A stretch of DNA of 5,439 bases from Nitrospirota bacterium (GTDB taxonomy: Bacteria; Nitrospirota; Thermodesulfovibrionia; Thermodesulfovibrionales; SM23-35). Every line of letters starts with the position of its first letter. Within the stretch, counting starts at the first letter, position 1. This document shows, one piece after another, positions 1 through 5,439 of this stretch. A program made the position numbers and the translations under genes. Location: contig JAGSYM010000092.1 in the NCBI GenBank assembly GCA_018262395.1, forward strand, positions 1-5,439, read 5' to 3'. Under the pieces are notes generated by a model. The model had not been told where the DNA came from. It saw only the letters and a list, made by a program, of their open reading frames with translations, and did not search any database.

Positions 1-48
1 TCCGGTCAAGTCCGACGCGGATCTCCGCGAGGAGTCGCTCCGACCGGA
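1..48. repeat. GC-rich nested hairpin upstream of glnS
   Basis: The first 48 bases fold back on themselves. TCCGGTC at 1-7 is the exact inverse complement of GACCGGA at 42-48, and inside it CGCGG (16-20) pairs with CCGCG (25-29) around a four-base loop. CGA at 13-15 can also pair with TCG at 35-37. No T-run follows, so it is not a classical intrinsic terminator. It could be a leader structure, part of a palindromic repeat cut by the window edge, or simply GC-rich coding sequence that happens to pair. Confidence 0.45.
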
Positions 49-86
49 TAATGACAATCATTAAAAACAAAGTGCACGATGAATAA
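2..86 (+). CDS. Possible tail of an upstream gene (frame undecided)
   Basis: All three forward frames are open from the window edge into this stretch, so an upstream gene may end here. The frame starting at base 2 ends at a TAA at 62-64 and reads as an acidic tail finishing [11 protein letters not shown], 14 bases before glnS. The frame starting at base 3 ends at a TAA at 84-86 and would overlap the glnS start by eight bases (ATGAATAA), the same arrangement seen at gpsA/larB. The frame starting at base 1 stops at 49-51. Too little sequence is present to choose, and the stretch may instead be a non-coding leader with a hairpin and operator. Confidence 0.2.
   Translation, partial: RSSPTRISARSRSDRIMTIIKNKVHDE
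47..65. promoter_or_regulatory. Fur-box-like palindrome
   Basis: GATAATGACAATCATTAAA matches the classical 19-bp Fur consensus (GATAATGATAATCATTATC) at 16 of 19 positions. The first GATAAT hexamer is perfect, the second has one change, and the inverted third (ATTAAA versus ATTATC) has two. The core TAATGA-CAA-TCATTA at 49-63 is an exact inverted repeat. It lies 13 bases before the glnS start codon, where a bound repressor would block transcription. Seen: the match. Inferred: iron regulation. An AT-rich palindrome can reach this score by chance, and Fur control of glnS would be unexpected. Confidence 0.3.
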
Positions 87-1815
87 AGAAACAGACATCA
101 ACAAAAAGGAATCCCAGGATGAACCCCAGCTTACCGCTTCCCCCTCATACGATTTTATAAGAACGATTGTCAAAGAAGATACCGAAGTAGGGAAGTACGG
201 AGGCCGGGTTCATACCCGTTTCCCGCCGGAACCGAACGGGTATCTGCATATCGGACATGCGAAATCCATCTGCCTGAATTTCGGCATCGCTTCCGAATTC
301 AACGGACTCTGCAATCTGAGGTTTGATGATACCAACCCGACCAAGGAAGAACGTGAATATGTGGAGTCCATTAAAAAAGATGTCCAATGGCTTGGGTTTG
401 CCTGGGACGGCAGGGAATACTACGCATCGGGTTATTTTGAGCACCTCTATCAGTATGCCCTTGAGCTGATCAAAAAGGGCGCGGCCTATGTCTGCGACCT
501 CACTTCTCAGGAAATGAAGGAATATCGGGGTACGCTCACCGAACCGGGAAGAGAAAGTCCATATCGAAACCGCCCGGTTGCTGAGAATCTTGAACTGTTT
601 GAACGGATGAGGAAAGGCGAATTCCCTGACGGAAGTCGTACCTTGCGTGCAAAAATCGATATGAAATCGGGGAATATCAATATGCGCGATCCGGTCATAT
701 ACAGGATCCTTCACGCTGCTCATCACAGGACAGGGGACACATGGTGCATCTATCCGATGTATGACTTTGCCCACTGCTGTTCAGATTCTATCGAAAAGAT
801 TACGCACTCTATCTGCACCCTGGAATTTGAAGATCATCGTCCCTTATACGACTGGTTTCTCGATCAGCTCGGAGCCTATCATCCGCAGCAGATTGAATTT
901 GCCCGCCTGAATCTGAGTTATACGGTTCTCAGCAAAAGAAAACTCATCAAACTCGTCGAAGAGGGCTTTGTTTCAGGGTGGGATGATCCCCGGATGCCGA
1001 CGATATCAGGTTTGCGGAGGCGCGGGTATACCCCTGAAGCGGTCAGAAACTTCTGTGACCGTATCGGTGTCGCGAAAAGGGACAGCGTGGTTGATATGCC
1101 GCTGCTTGAATACTGTATCCGCGAGGACCTGAATAAACGAGCGCCCCGTGTCATGGCAGTCCTCCACCCGCTGAGGGTCGTTATAGAAAACTACCCGGAG
1201 GATAGTGCGGAGGAACTCGACGCGATTAATAACCCTGAAGATTTGGGAATGGGGACACGGAGGCTGCCCTTTTCCCGTGTACTCTATATTGAACATGACG
1301 ATTTTCTCGAAAAGCCGCCAAAACAGTTTTACCGACTCGCACCGGGCCGTGAGGTGAGATTGCGGTATGCCTATTTCATCACCTGTACCGGCGTCATAAA
1401 AGATGAAAAGACAGGTGAGGTGGTTGAATTGCGCTGCACCTATGACCCGGCAACACGGGGTGGCGATGCCCCTGACGGCCGAAAAGTGAAATCAACCCTC
1501 CACTGGGTCTCGGCTGCTCACTCATGCGCAGCAGAGGTGCGGCTGTATGACCATCTTTTTACAAAAGCAGATCCGAATGAGGCCGGGGAAGGAGAGGATT
1601 TTACGTCAAACATCAATCCGGGATCCCTGAGTATCCTGAAATCCTGCCGCGTCGAGCAAGGGCTGACCAATGCACCCGTCGGGAGTTTCTATCAATTCGA
1701 ACGCCAGGGATATTTCTGTTTTGACCCGGGTTCAGCAGAGGGTAAGCTTGTTTTCAACCGCACGGTCACCCTGCGCGATACGTGGGCAAAGATACAGAAA
1801 ACACTGAAAAAATAG
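79..1815 (+). CDS. glnS: Glutaminyl-tRNA synthetase (GlnRS)
   Basis: Cytoplasmic class I aminoacyl-tRNA synthetase that charges tRNA-Gln with glutamine using ATP. The Rossmann catalytic domain opens with [18 protein letters not shown] (residues 46-63), containing the HIGH motif at 57-60. RFDDTNP follows at 81-87 and the active-site block YPMYDFAHC at 225-233. The KMSKS-equivalent loop is VLSKRK at 283-288, the usual GlnRS variant. Residues from about 350 onward form the two anticodon-binding beta-barrels and match the family to the end. At 578 aa it is slightly longer than E. coli GlnRS (554 aa), mostly through a charged N-terminal extension of about 18 residues. It lacks the C-terminal YqeY-like domain fused to some bacterial GlnRS proteins. 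The ATG at 79 has no good Shine-Dalgarno sequence, but there is no other in-frame ATG before the conserved core. It is separated from gpsA by 126 bases, so it is probably its own transcription unit. Confidence 0.97.
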   Translation: MNKETDINKKESQDEPQLTASPSYDFIRTIVKEDTEVGKYGGRVHTRFPPEPNGYLHIGHAKSICLNFGIASEFNGLCNLRFDDTNPTKEEREYVESIKKDVQWLGFAWDGREYYASGYFEHLYQYALELIKKGAAYVCDLTSQEMKEYRGTLTEPGRESPYRNRPVAENLELFERMRKGEFPDGSRTLRAKIDMKSGNINMRDPVIYRILHAAHHRTGDTWCIYPMYDFAHCCSDSIEKITHSICTLEFEDHRPLYDWFLDQLGAYHPQQIEFARLNLSYTVLSKRKLIKLVEEGFVSGWDDPRMPTISGLRRRGYTPEAVRNFCDRIGVAKRDSVVDMPLLEYCIREDLNKRAPRVMAVLHPLRVVIENYPEDSAEELDAINNPEDLGMGTRRLPFSRVLYIEHDDFLEKPPKQFYRLAPGREVRLRYAYFITCTGVIKDEKTGEVVELRCTYDPATRGGDAPDGRKVKSTLHWVSAAHSCAAEVRLYDHLFTKADPNEAGEGEDFTSNINPGSLSILKSCRVEQGLTNAPVGSFYQFERQGYFCFDPGSAEGKLVFNRTVTLRDTWAKIQKTLKK

Positions 1816-1840
1816 CATGCAAAATTCACTTGTCATAAAA

Positions 1841-1884
1841 AATTACCCTTATCCCCCTTTTCTAAAGGGGGGTAAGGGGGGATT
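1841..1884. repeat. C-run/G-run palindromic element between glnS and gpsA
   Basis: CCCCCTTT at 1853-1860 pairs perfectly with AAAGGGGG at 1864-1871 around a three-base TCT loop. The stem continues outward through a T-G wobble and A-T, T-A, T-A, C-G, C-G, C-G pairs (1846-1852 with 1872-1878). After a small internal loop, AAT at 1841-1843 pairs with ATT at 1882-1884. Palindromes of this C-run/G-run style are familiar as dispersed intergenic repeats in several bacterial groups, including delta-proteobacterial and Nitrospira-type genomes. Here it could end the glnS transcript, although only a short AT-rich stretch and no clean T-run follows. Whether it is multi-copy cannot be seen from one window. 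Confidence 0.65.
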
Positions 1885-1928
1885 ACTAAAAATATCATTA
1901 ACCCAAAATACTTCTTCTAACAAAATCC

Positions 1929-1933
1929 GAGGA
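1929..1933 (+). promoter_or_regulatory. Ribosome binding site of gpsA
   Basis: GAGGA lies eight bases before the ATG at 1942. It is the only strong Shine-Dalgarno sequence among the three plus-strand genes, and it fixes the gpsA start. Confidence 0.75.
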
Positions 1934-1941
1934 ATCCAATT

Positions 1942-2937
1942 ATGAGCTATATCGCTGTCATAGGTGCAGGAAGCTGGGGGACAACACTCGCCCATCTCCT
2001 TTCAAGTAAAGGCTTTGAAATAGCCCTCTGGGTTTACGAAAAAGACCTATCTGAAGAGATACGGCAAACAAGGGTCAACAGCGTTTATCTGCCCGACATT
2101 GAACTGCCTGACAACATTCGTGTTACCGGCAGTTTGCAGGAAGCCCTGGAAAAAGCACGGTATATCGTAAACGCTGTCCCTGCCCAGCACACAAGGTCAA
2201 TCTTCAGGGAAGTTCTCCCTTATATGATTGATGAAGCAATAATCGTCAGCGTCGCCAAAGGCATTGAGCGGGGGACACTTCTGACCGTTTCCTCCATCCT
2301 GAAAGAACTGTCTGCCCACCCGGTTGCGGTGCTTTCAGGCCCGAGCTTTGCAAAAGAGGTGATCAAAAAACTGCCAACTGCTGTAACGCTTGCGACAGAA
2401 AATATACATACCGGTGTTCTCCTTCAGGAGATATTCAACGTAGATCATTTCAGGGTCTACACACACGATGATTTACTCGGCGTTGAGTTGGGCGGGGCAT
2501 TGAAGAATGTGATGGCAATAGCATCAGGTATCGCTGACAGCCTTGGGTTGGGAAATAATGCACGGGCTTCCCTGATAACCAGAGGCCTCGTCGAAATGAC
2601 AAGGTTGGGGATTGCAATGGGGGCAAAAGAGAGGACATTTTCAGGACTGAGCGGGATTGGAGACCTTGTGCTCACGTGCTCAAGTCCACTGTCGAGAAAT
2701 TATACGGTCGGGATCAAACTCGGTCAGGGGATGAAGCTGAAAGATATCCTGACCCAAATGCGCAGTGTTGCCGAGGGTGTGCCTACCGCAGACTCTGCCT
2801 ACGAACTCTCGAAAAAATATCATGTCGAGATGCCGATTATCGAACAGGTCTATAAGGTTCTGTATGAGGACCAAGATGCCGGTCACGCCGTCAAAAATTT
2901 GATGGAACGCTCCCTGAAATCAGAATTCTATGGATAA
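1942..2937 (+). CDS. gpsA: NAD(P)H-dependent glycerol-3-phosphate dehydrogenase
   Basis: Cytoplasmic enzyme that reduces dihydroxyacetone phosphate to sn-glycerol 3-phosphate, the backbone for phospholipid synthesis. The N-terminal Rossmann fold starts at once with VIGAGSWGTTLA, giving GxGxxG at residues 8-13. Then come VSVAKGIE (102-109, invariant Lys106) and LSGPSFAKEV (131-140). The C-terminal helical domain carries GGALKNV (184-190) with the presumed catalytic Lys188, GLGNNARASLITRG (202-215), GLSGIGDLVLTC (235-246), SRNYTVG (251-257) and EGVPTA (278-283). The 331-aa length is normal and no key residue is missing. The start is supported by GAGGA eight bases upstream. The 3' end overlaps larB by eight bases, so the two are transcribed together. 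Confidence 0.97.
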   Translation: MSYIAVIGAGSWGTTLAHLLSSKGFEIALWVYEKDLSEEIRQTRVNSVYLPDIELPDNIRVTGSLQEALEKARYIVNAVPAQHTRSIFREVLPYMIDEAIIVSVAKGIERGTLLTVSSILKELSAHPVAVLSGPSFAKEVIKKLPTAVTLATENIHTGVLLQEIFNVDHFRVYTHDDLLGVELGGALKNVMAIASGIADSLGLGNNARASLITRGLVEMTRLGIAMGAKERTFSGLSGIGDLVLTCSSPLSRNYTVGIKLGQGMKLKDILTQMRSVAEGVPTADSAYELSKKYHVEMPIIEQVYKVLYEDQDAGHAVKNLMERSLKSEFYG

Positions 2938-3673
2938 TACAAAACTCAAAAATATCTTGAAATCAGTCCGATCCGGCGAAATCAGTATCGTCCGTGCATT
3001 GGATGTATTGAAACATCTCCCCTATGAAGACCTGTCGTTTGCCAAGATTGACCATCACCGGCACCTCCGGCAGGGAATTCCGGAGGTCGTTTTTGCCCAA
3101 GGCAAAAAGGAGGAAGACGTTGTATCCATTTCGCAGGCCATCTTCAAAAAAAGCGGAAAATTATTAGTCACGAAGGCGTCAACAGAGATATATAAAAAGC
3201 TGAATATCAAAAGCGCAGCATTCCATATTTTATCCGGGACAATTTCAGCTAATGGGGAGAGAAGCAAAACAGGACATATCCTCATCCTTTCTGCGGGAAC
3301 ATCGGATATCCCTGTTGCTGAAGAAGCAGCCGTAACAGCATCGTTTCTTGGAAGCAGAGTTGAGATGATATACGATGTTGGTGTCGCAGGAATCCACCGC
3401 CTTGTGAGTGCAAAGAAGGCATTGCACTCCGCAAGGGCGATCATTGTTGTTGCTGGAATGGAGGGCGCCCTCCCCTCAGTGGTCGGCGGCCTGGTGGACA
3501 AGCCCATTATAGCGGTTCCGACATCTGTCGGTTATGGAACAAGCCTTGGCGGGCTGACAGCACTGTTCGCCATGCTGAATTCCTGCGTGCCGGGCATTGC
3601 GGTTATGAACATCGACAACGGCTTCGGTGCAGGCTGCCTGGCACATAAGATAAATAGAATGCGCAGAGCTTGA
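2930..3673 (+). CDS. larB: Nickel-pincer cofactor biosynthesis protein LarB
   Basis: LarB carboxylates the pyridinium ring of nicotinic acid adenine dinucleotide and hydrolyses the phosphoanhydride bond. This gives the biscarboxylate mononucleotide that LarE and LarC then convert to the nickel-pincer nucleotide used by lactate racemase (LarA) and relatives. The N-terminal part carries RQGIPEVVFAQGK (residues 47-59), typical of LarB. The C-terminal PurE-like (AIR carboxylase) domain carries SAGTSDIPVAEEAAVTA (121-137), GVAGIHRL (151-158), VAGMEGALPSVVGGLVDKP (174-192), PTSVGYG (197-203) and NIDNGFGAG (227-235). Glu178 and Cys219 are 41 residues apart, the same spacing as the catalytic Glu180 and Cys221 reported for the Lactobacillus enzyme, so the protein looks active. 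Length (247 aa) is normal. There is no Shine-Dalgarno sequence. The ATG lies inside the gpsA end (ATGGATAA), which points to translational coupling. No larA, larC or larE is present in the window. Confidence 0.94.
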   Translation: MDNTKLKNILKSVRSGEISIVRALDVLKHLPYEDLSFAKIDHHRHLRQGIPEVVFAQGKKEEDVVSISQAIFKKSGKLLVTKASTEIYKKLNIKSAAFHILSGTISANGERSKTGHILILSAGTSDIPVAEEAAVTASFLGSRVEMIYDVGVAGIHRLVSAKKALHSARAIIVVAGMEGALPSVVGGLVDKPIIAVPTSVGYGTSLGGLTALFAMLNSCVPGIAVMNIDNGFGAGCLAHKINRMRRA

Positions 3674-3810
3674 TGTTGCAACAAGCGATCTCAGGTAACT
3701 GCTTCACCTGCACTGTGTTAAAAACAGAAGGGCTTGACGCTTCAATATTTCTTCATCGAATGCTCACAACAGATACTTTTTATAAAGTGCTTGAACTCCG
3801 ACATGTGTAA
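3673..3810 (+). CDS. Possible 45-aa ORF coupled to the larB stop
   Basis: An ATG begins on the last base of the larB stop codon (TGATG), a classic arrangement for translational coupling. The frame runs 45 codons to TAA at 3808-3810. The peptide begins MLQQAISGNCFTCTVL, with a CxxC at residues 10-13, and ends DTFYKVLELRHV. I do not recognise it. After the stop the same frame stays open for 19 codons, to a TAA at 3868-3870 that overlaps the stop of the convergent gene. No strong Shine-Dalgarno sequence precedes it. It may be a real small gene, the stump of a larger operon member broken by a stop, or chance. TGATG junctions occur easily by accident, so confidence is low. Confidence 0.25.
   Translation: MLQQAISGNCFTCTVLKTEGLDASIFLHRMLTTDTFYKVLELRHV
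3742..3804 (-). CDS. Possible 20-aa small ORF, minus strand
   Basis: On the minus strand, AGGA (plus-strand 3813-3816) sits eight bases before an ATG that opens a 20-codon frame ending in TGA. The peptide (MSEFKHFIKSICCEHSMKKY) is basic, with a Cys-Cys pair. It lies 62 bases past the stop of the minus-strand 310-aa gene and could be on its transcript. It overlaps the plus-strand 45-aa frame, and at most one of the two is likely to be real. The ribosome binding site is the only support, and no function can be given. Confidence 0.15.
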   Translation of the reverse strand: MSEFKHFIKSICCEHSMKKY

Positions 3811-3866
3811 ATTCCTACCCAGCTTGGGATTACGACCTTACAAATTGGCAGCCAAGCATTATCCAC

Positions 3867-4799
3867 TTAATTTTTATTCTCGCGTCCGGGTAATAATGCA
3901 AGTGTTGGATCGCTGTTAAGAATATCTATTTCTTTTGGGGTAAATCTGCCTAAGCGCCAGTATATTTCCCCCCGTTCAATTTGTTCTTTGGTCAAGGCAG
4001 CCTTCAAACCTGCAGCGCCGTGCCCCTCACGGACGATGACCACAGCTTTTTCTCCCCGTTTTCTTGAGAAAGCAGGATGGACGGTAATTGTTTTAGGCTC
4101 ATCATAACTCTCAATATGTGCCTTATGAAGAATGGACAGAGCCTGGTGATACACAAATGCACGGGTCACTACTGTCATTATTTCCTCGTGGGTATATTTT
4201 CTTTCCCGTGTGAGAACATCACTACCATACAAAATATAATCAGAGTGAAATATTGCGTTCCTCAGGTTTTGATCCCAAATTTCTTTCAAGGGGGCCACTA
4301 CTTCGGGTACACCTGCTCTTAACGCAGCTCTCTCTATTTTCGCTATTTTGGTACCAGGAGACACAGGTCTATTTTCCCCGACCTTATATGGATAGAATTG
4401 ACCACTGAACCGTTTACCTAAGGAAACATTTACCAAATTCGATAAAATTTCATAGGGTTCAGATGCTTCAACTATATGTCCATAAATCCACAACTGAAGA
4501 TGACGCGCGGCTTCATAATTTTCCGTTTTATTATGAACCTCATACAACAATGGCATTGCACGCAGGGTAGTTTCGTATGCGTCGCCAATTCCCCTGTGAT
4601 CAGATTCTCTGATACGAAATAGCGTCAGTAAAAACTCAAATTCGCATTTTTCTCTTGCTTTTACAAAAGCCCTGTCAAGAGCTGTGCAATAACGCGGCAA
4701 CGCATCTTTAAATGCAGGATGAAATTTGTCCAACGCAGGACGTTCATCATCCTCGATCTTGAGTTCCCAATATCCGTCATCATTGTGAACTAATGGCAT
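3867..4799 (-). CDS. Uncharacterised protein with HEPN-like RNxxxH motif
   Basis: I do not recognise the family by name. The 310-aa product appears soluble and mostly helical, with no signal peptide or membrane segment. Residues 1-60 are charged. Residues 75-130 are helical-looking, and the stretch EILSNLVNVSLGKRF (117-131) leads into a linker. LKEIWDQNLRNAIFHSDY (171-188) contains R-N-A-I-F-H at 180-185, matching the R-N-x3-H (Rx4-6H) signature of HEPN domains, many of which are metal-independent ribonucleases in toxin or abortive-infection systems. Another helical stretch, HEEIMTVVTRAFVYHQALSILHKAH (204-228), would fit the last helices of such a domain. The basic C-terminal part (from about 240) is unassigned. 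The ATG is supported by AAGGA eight bases upstream. The gene is more AT-rich than its neighbours and stands alone, without a visible antitoxin. A HEPN relationship is an inference from one motif, and the domain may be non-catalytic. Confidence 0.8.
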   Translation of the reverse strand: MPLVHNDDGYWELKIEDDERPALDKFHPAFKDALPRYCTALDRAFVKAREKCEFEFLLTLFRIRESDHRGIGDAYETTLRAMPLLYEVHNKTENYEAARHLQLWIYGHIVEASEPYEILSNLVNVSLGKRFSGQFYPYKVGENRPVSPGTKIAKIERAALRAGVPEVVAPLKEIWDQNLRNAIFHSDYILYGSDVLTRERKYTHEEIMTVVTRAFVYHQALSILHKAHIESYDEPKTITVHPAFSRKRGEKAVVIVREGHGAAGLKAALTKEQIERGEIYWRLGRFTPKEIDILNSDPTLALLPGRENKN

Positions 4800-4807
4800 T
4801 GAAAATA

Positions 4808-4812
4808 TCCTT
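4808..4812 (-). promoter_or_regulatory. Ribosome binding site of the HEPN-like gene
   Basis: On the minus strand this reads AAGGA, eight bases before the ATG at 4799-4797. It supports that start over any downstream alternative. Confidence 0.65.
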
Positions 4813-4817
4813 AAATA

Positions 4818-4823
4818 ATTATA
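4818..4823 (-). promoter_or_regulatory. Possible -10 element for the HEPN-like gene
   Basis: On the minus strand this reads TATAAT, a perfect sigma-70 -10 hexamer, in the 98-base gap before the HEPN-like gene. No convincing -35 lies 16-18 bases upstream (CACCTG at a 17-base spacer). The implied start of transcription would fall almost on the ribosome binding site, giving a very short leader. It may be an AT-rich coincidence. Confidence 0.25.
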
Positions 4824-4897
4824 GAGGAAATGTTCATTTTCAGGTGTACTCTGCTACCGGAAAGATTGTGGGGGAAATCTCTTTTTCAGGAAGCAGT

Positions 4898-5439
4898 TCA
4901 CAAAGGATGAGCGCTGTCGGAAGCATTCTCATGACGCTCTACCTCCCAGATCTCAAACGCGATCGCTCCATCTTCCTCAATAACACTTAATATGCGCATG
5001 GGGATATGACGGACGCGTGCAATGTTCTGGAATGCCACCCGTGTCGATGGTACGCATGTATACTCAGGCCCGTGCAGGACAAATGCATCTCGGTTATCAG
5101 TGGTAATGAATTTCTCAGCAAAGAACTTTGCCTCGGCAGTGTCCTCGCGGAGCCAAGCGTATTCGACAACTCTCTCCGGGTCCCTCGTCACAAGAAGGGC
5201 TTGGTTCCGCATACCCCAGTCGAGGAATACAAAGCGCCGATTCGAGGATGCCACAAGGTCAAGAAGTCTCCAGATAGCTGGTGTCTGAATGGCTCGGCTG
5301 AATGAGTGATGGTGAACGGCAGGCGAGCAAAGCGTCCTATCGAGGTAGCGGTGAATCTGCGCACTGTATGCGATACCCCCCAAAGCTGTGATACAAGTGA
5401 TTGCTGTAAAAGTTGCCCGGACAGCAGCGGGCCTGGAGA
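4898..5439 (-). CDS. C-terminal part of a probable membrane protein, possibly a glycosyltransferase (partial)
   Basis: The minus-strand frame stays open to the right edge of the window, so the 5' end of the gene lies outside. The visible 179 residues end at a TGA at 4900-4898. A TTG at 5383-5381 could be read as a start but lies inside a hydrophobic stretch (about residues 7-23, ATFTAITCITALGGIAY) that looks like a transmembrane helix, so the frame very probably continues upstream. After it comes a soluble domain with WRLLDLVASSNRRFVFLDWGMRNQALLV and, near the end, IPMRILSVIEEDGAIAFEIWEVER. A last membrane helix followed by an extracytoplasmic alpha/beta tail containing an LDWG-type segment resembles ArnT/PMT-like polytopic glycosyltransferases, but that assignment is only an impression. 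Base composition is higher in GC than in the HEPN-like gene downstream. Confidence 0.6.
   Translation of the reverse strand, partial: SRPAAVRATFTAITCITALGGIAYSAQIHRYLDRTLCSPAVHHHSFSRAIQTPAIWRLLDLVASSNRRFVFLDWGMRNQALLVTRDPERVVEYAWLREDTAEAKFFAEKFITTDNRDAFVLHGPEYTCVPSTRVAFQNIARVRHIPMRILSVIEEDGAIAFEIWEVERHENASDSAHPL

Noticed and set aside
145..774. 209-codon open frame antisense to glnS
   Set aside because: It lies wholly within the conserved glnS catalytic domain, has no recognisable domain, and is explained as a shadow of a real gene.
3055..3507. 150-codon open frame antisense to larB
   Set aside because: It overlaps the conserved larB sequence completely, and the translation has no family-like motifs.
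3674..3683. TGTTGCAACA palindrome right after the larB stop
   Set aside because: It is a perfect 10-bp palindrome but has no loop, no T-run and no known operator identity, so it is likely chance.
3822..3878. Possible terminator between the convergent genes
   Set aside because: GCTTGG (3822-3827) can pair with CCAAGC (3852-3857) and a T-rich run follows at 3870-3876, but the 24-base loop and the gap before the T-run make it unlike an intrinsic terminator.
3734..3919. 61-codon plus-strand frame after larB
   Set aside because: It needs a TTG start with no ribosome binding site and runs into the 3' end of the minus-strand gene. The TGATG-coupled frame is the better candidate here.
4793..4990. 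65-codon plus-strand frame across the gap between the two minus-strand genes
   Set aside because: The translation looks superficially protein-like, but there is no Shine-Dalgarno sequence and it overlaps both flanking genes in antisense. Its frame is short enough to be chance.
5006..5305. Two overlapping plus-strand frames (99 and 88 codons) opposite the membrane-protein fragment
   Set aside because: Both are antisense to a better-supported minus-strand frame with a hydrophobic helix and an orderly soluble domain.

Overview
The window looks like a chromosomal segment of a mid-GC, Gram-negative-type bacterium. The gene set (bacterial GlnRS, GpsA, LarB) and the C/G-run palindromic spacer would suit Nitrospirota or the former Deltaproteobacteria. 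That placement is an impression from sequence style, not a measured result.

Layout. Bases 1-78 hold a GC-rich nested hairpin followed by an AT-rich palindrome that matches the classical Fur-box consensus at 16 of 19 positions. Next come three plus-strand housekeeping or cofactor genes: glnS (79-1815, glutaminyl-tRNA synthetase), gpsA (1942-2937, glycerol-3-phosphate dehydrogenase) and larB (2930-3673, first enzyme of the nickel-pincer nucleotide cofactor pathway). A palindromic C-run/G-run element lies between glnS and gpsA. gpsA and larB overlap by 8 bases and are almost certainly co-transcribed. A 45-codon reading frame begins on the last base of the larB stop codon (TGATG) and may be a coupled small gene or the stump of a decayed one.

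From about 3.87 kb the coding strand switches. A minus-strand gene (3867-4799) encodes a 310-aa protein of unknown function with an R-N-x3-H motif (RNAIFH, residues 180-185) like the catalytic motif of HEPN ribonucleases. It is visibly more AT-rich than its neighbours. Upstream of it on the same strand, and cut by the window edge, is the C-terminal part of a probable membrane protein (4898-5439), possibly a polytopic glycosyltransferase.

Functionally, the left part is core metabolism (translation, phospholipid precursor supply, lactate-racemase-type cofactor synthesis) and the right part is accessory. No RNA gene, CRISPR array, insertion sequence or complete multi-gene defence system was found. 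The best leads for something undescribed are the HEPN-like protein, the small frames between larB and it, and the Fur-like site before glnS.
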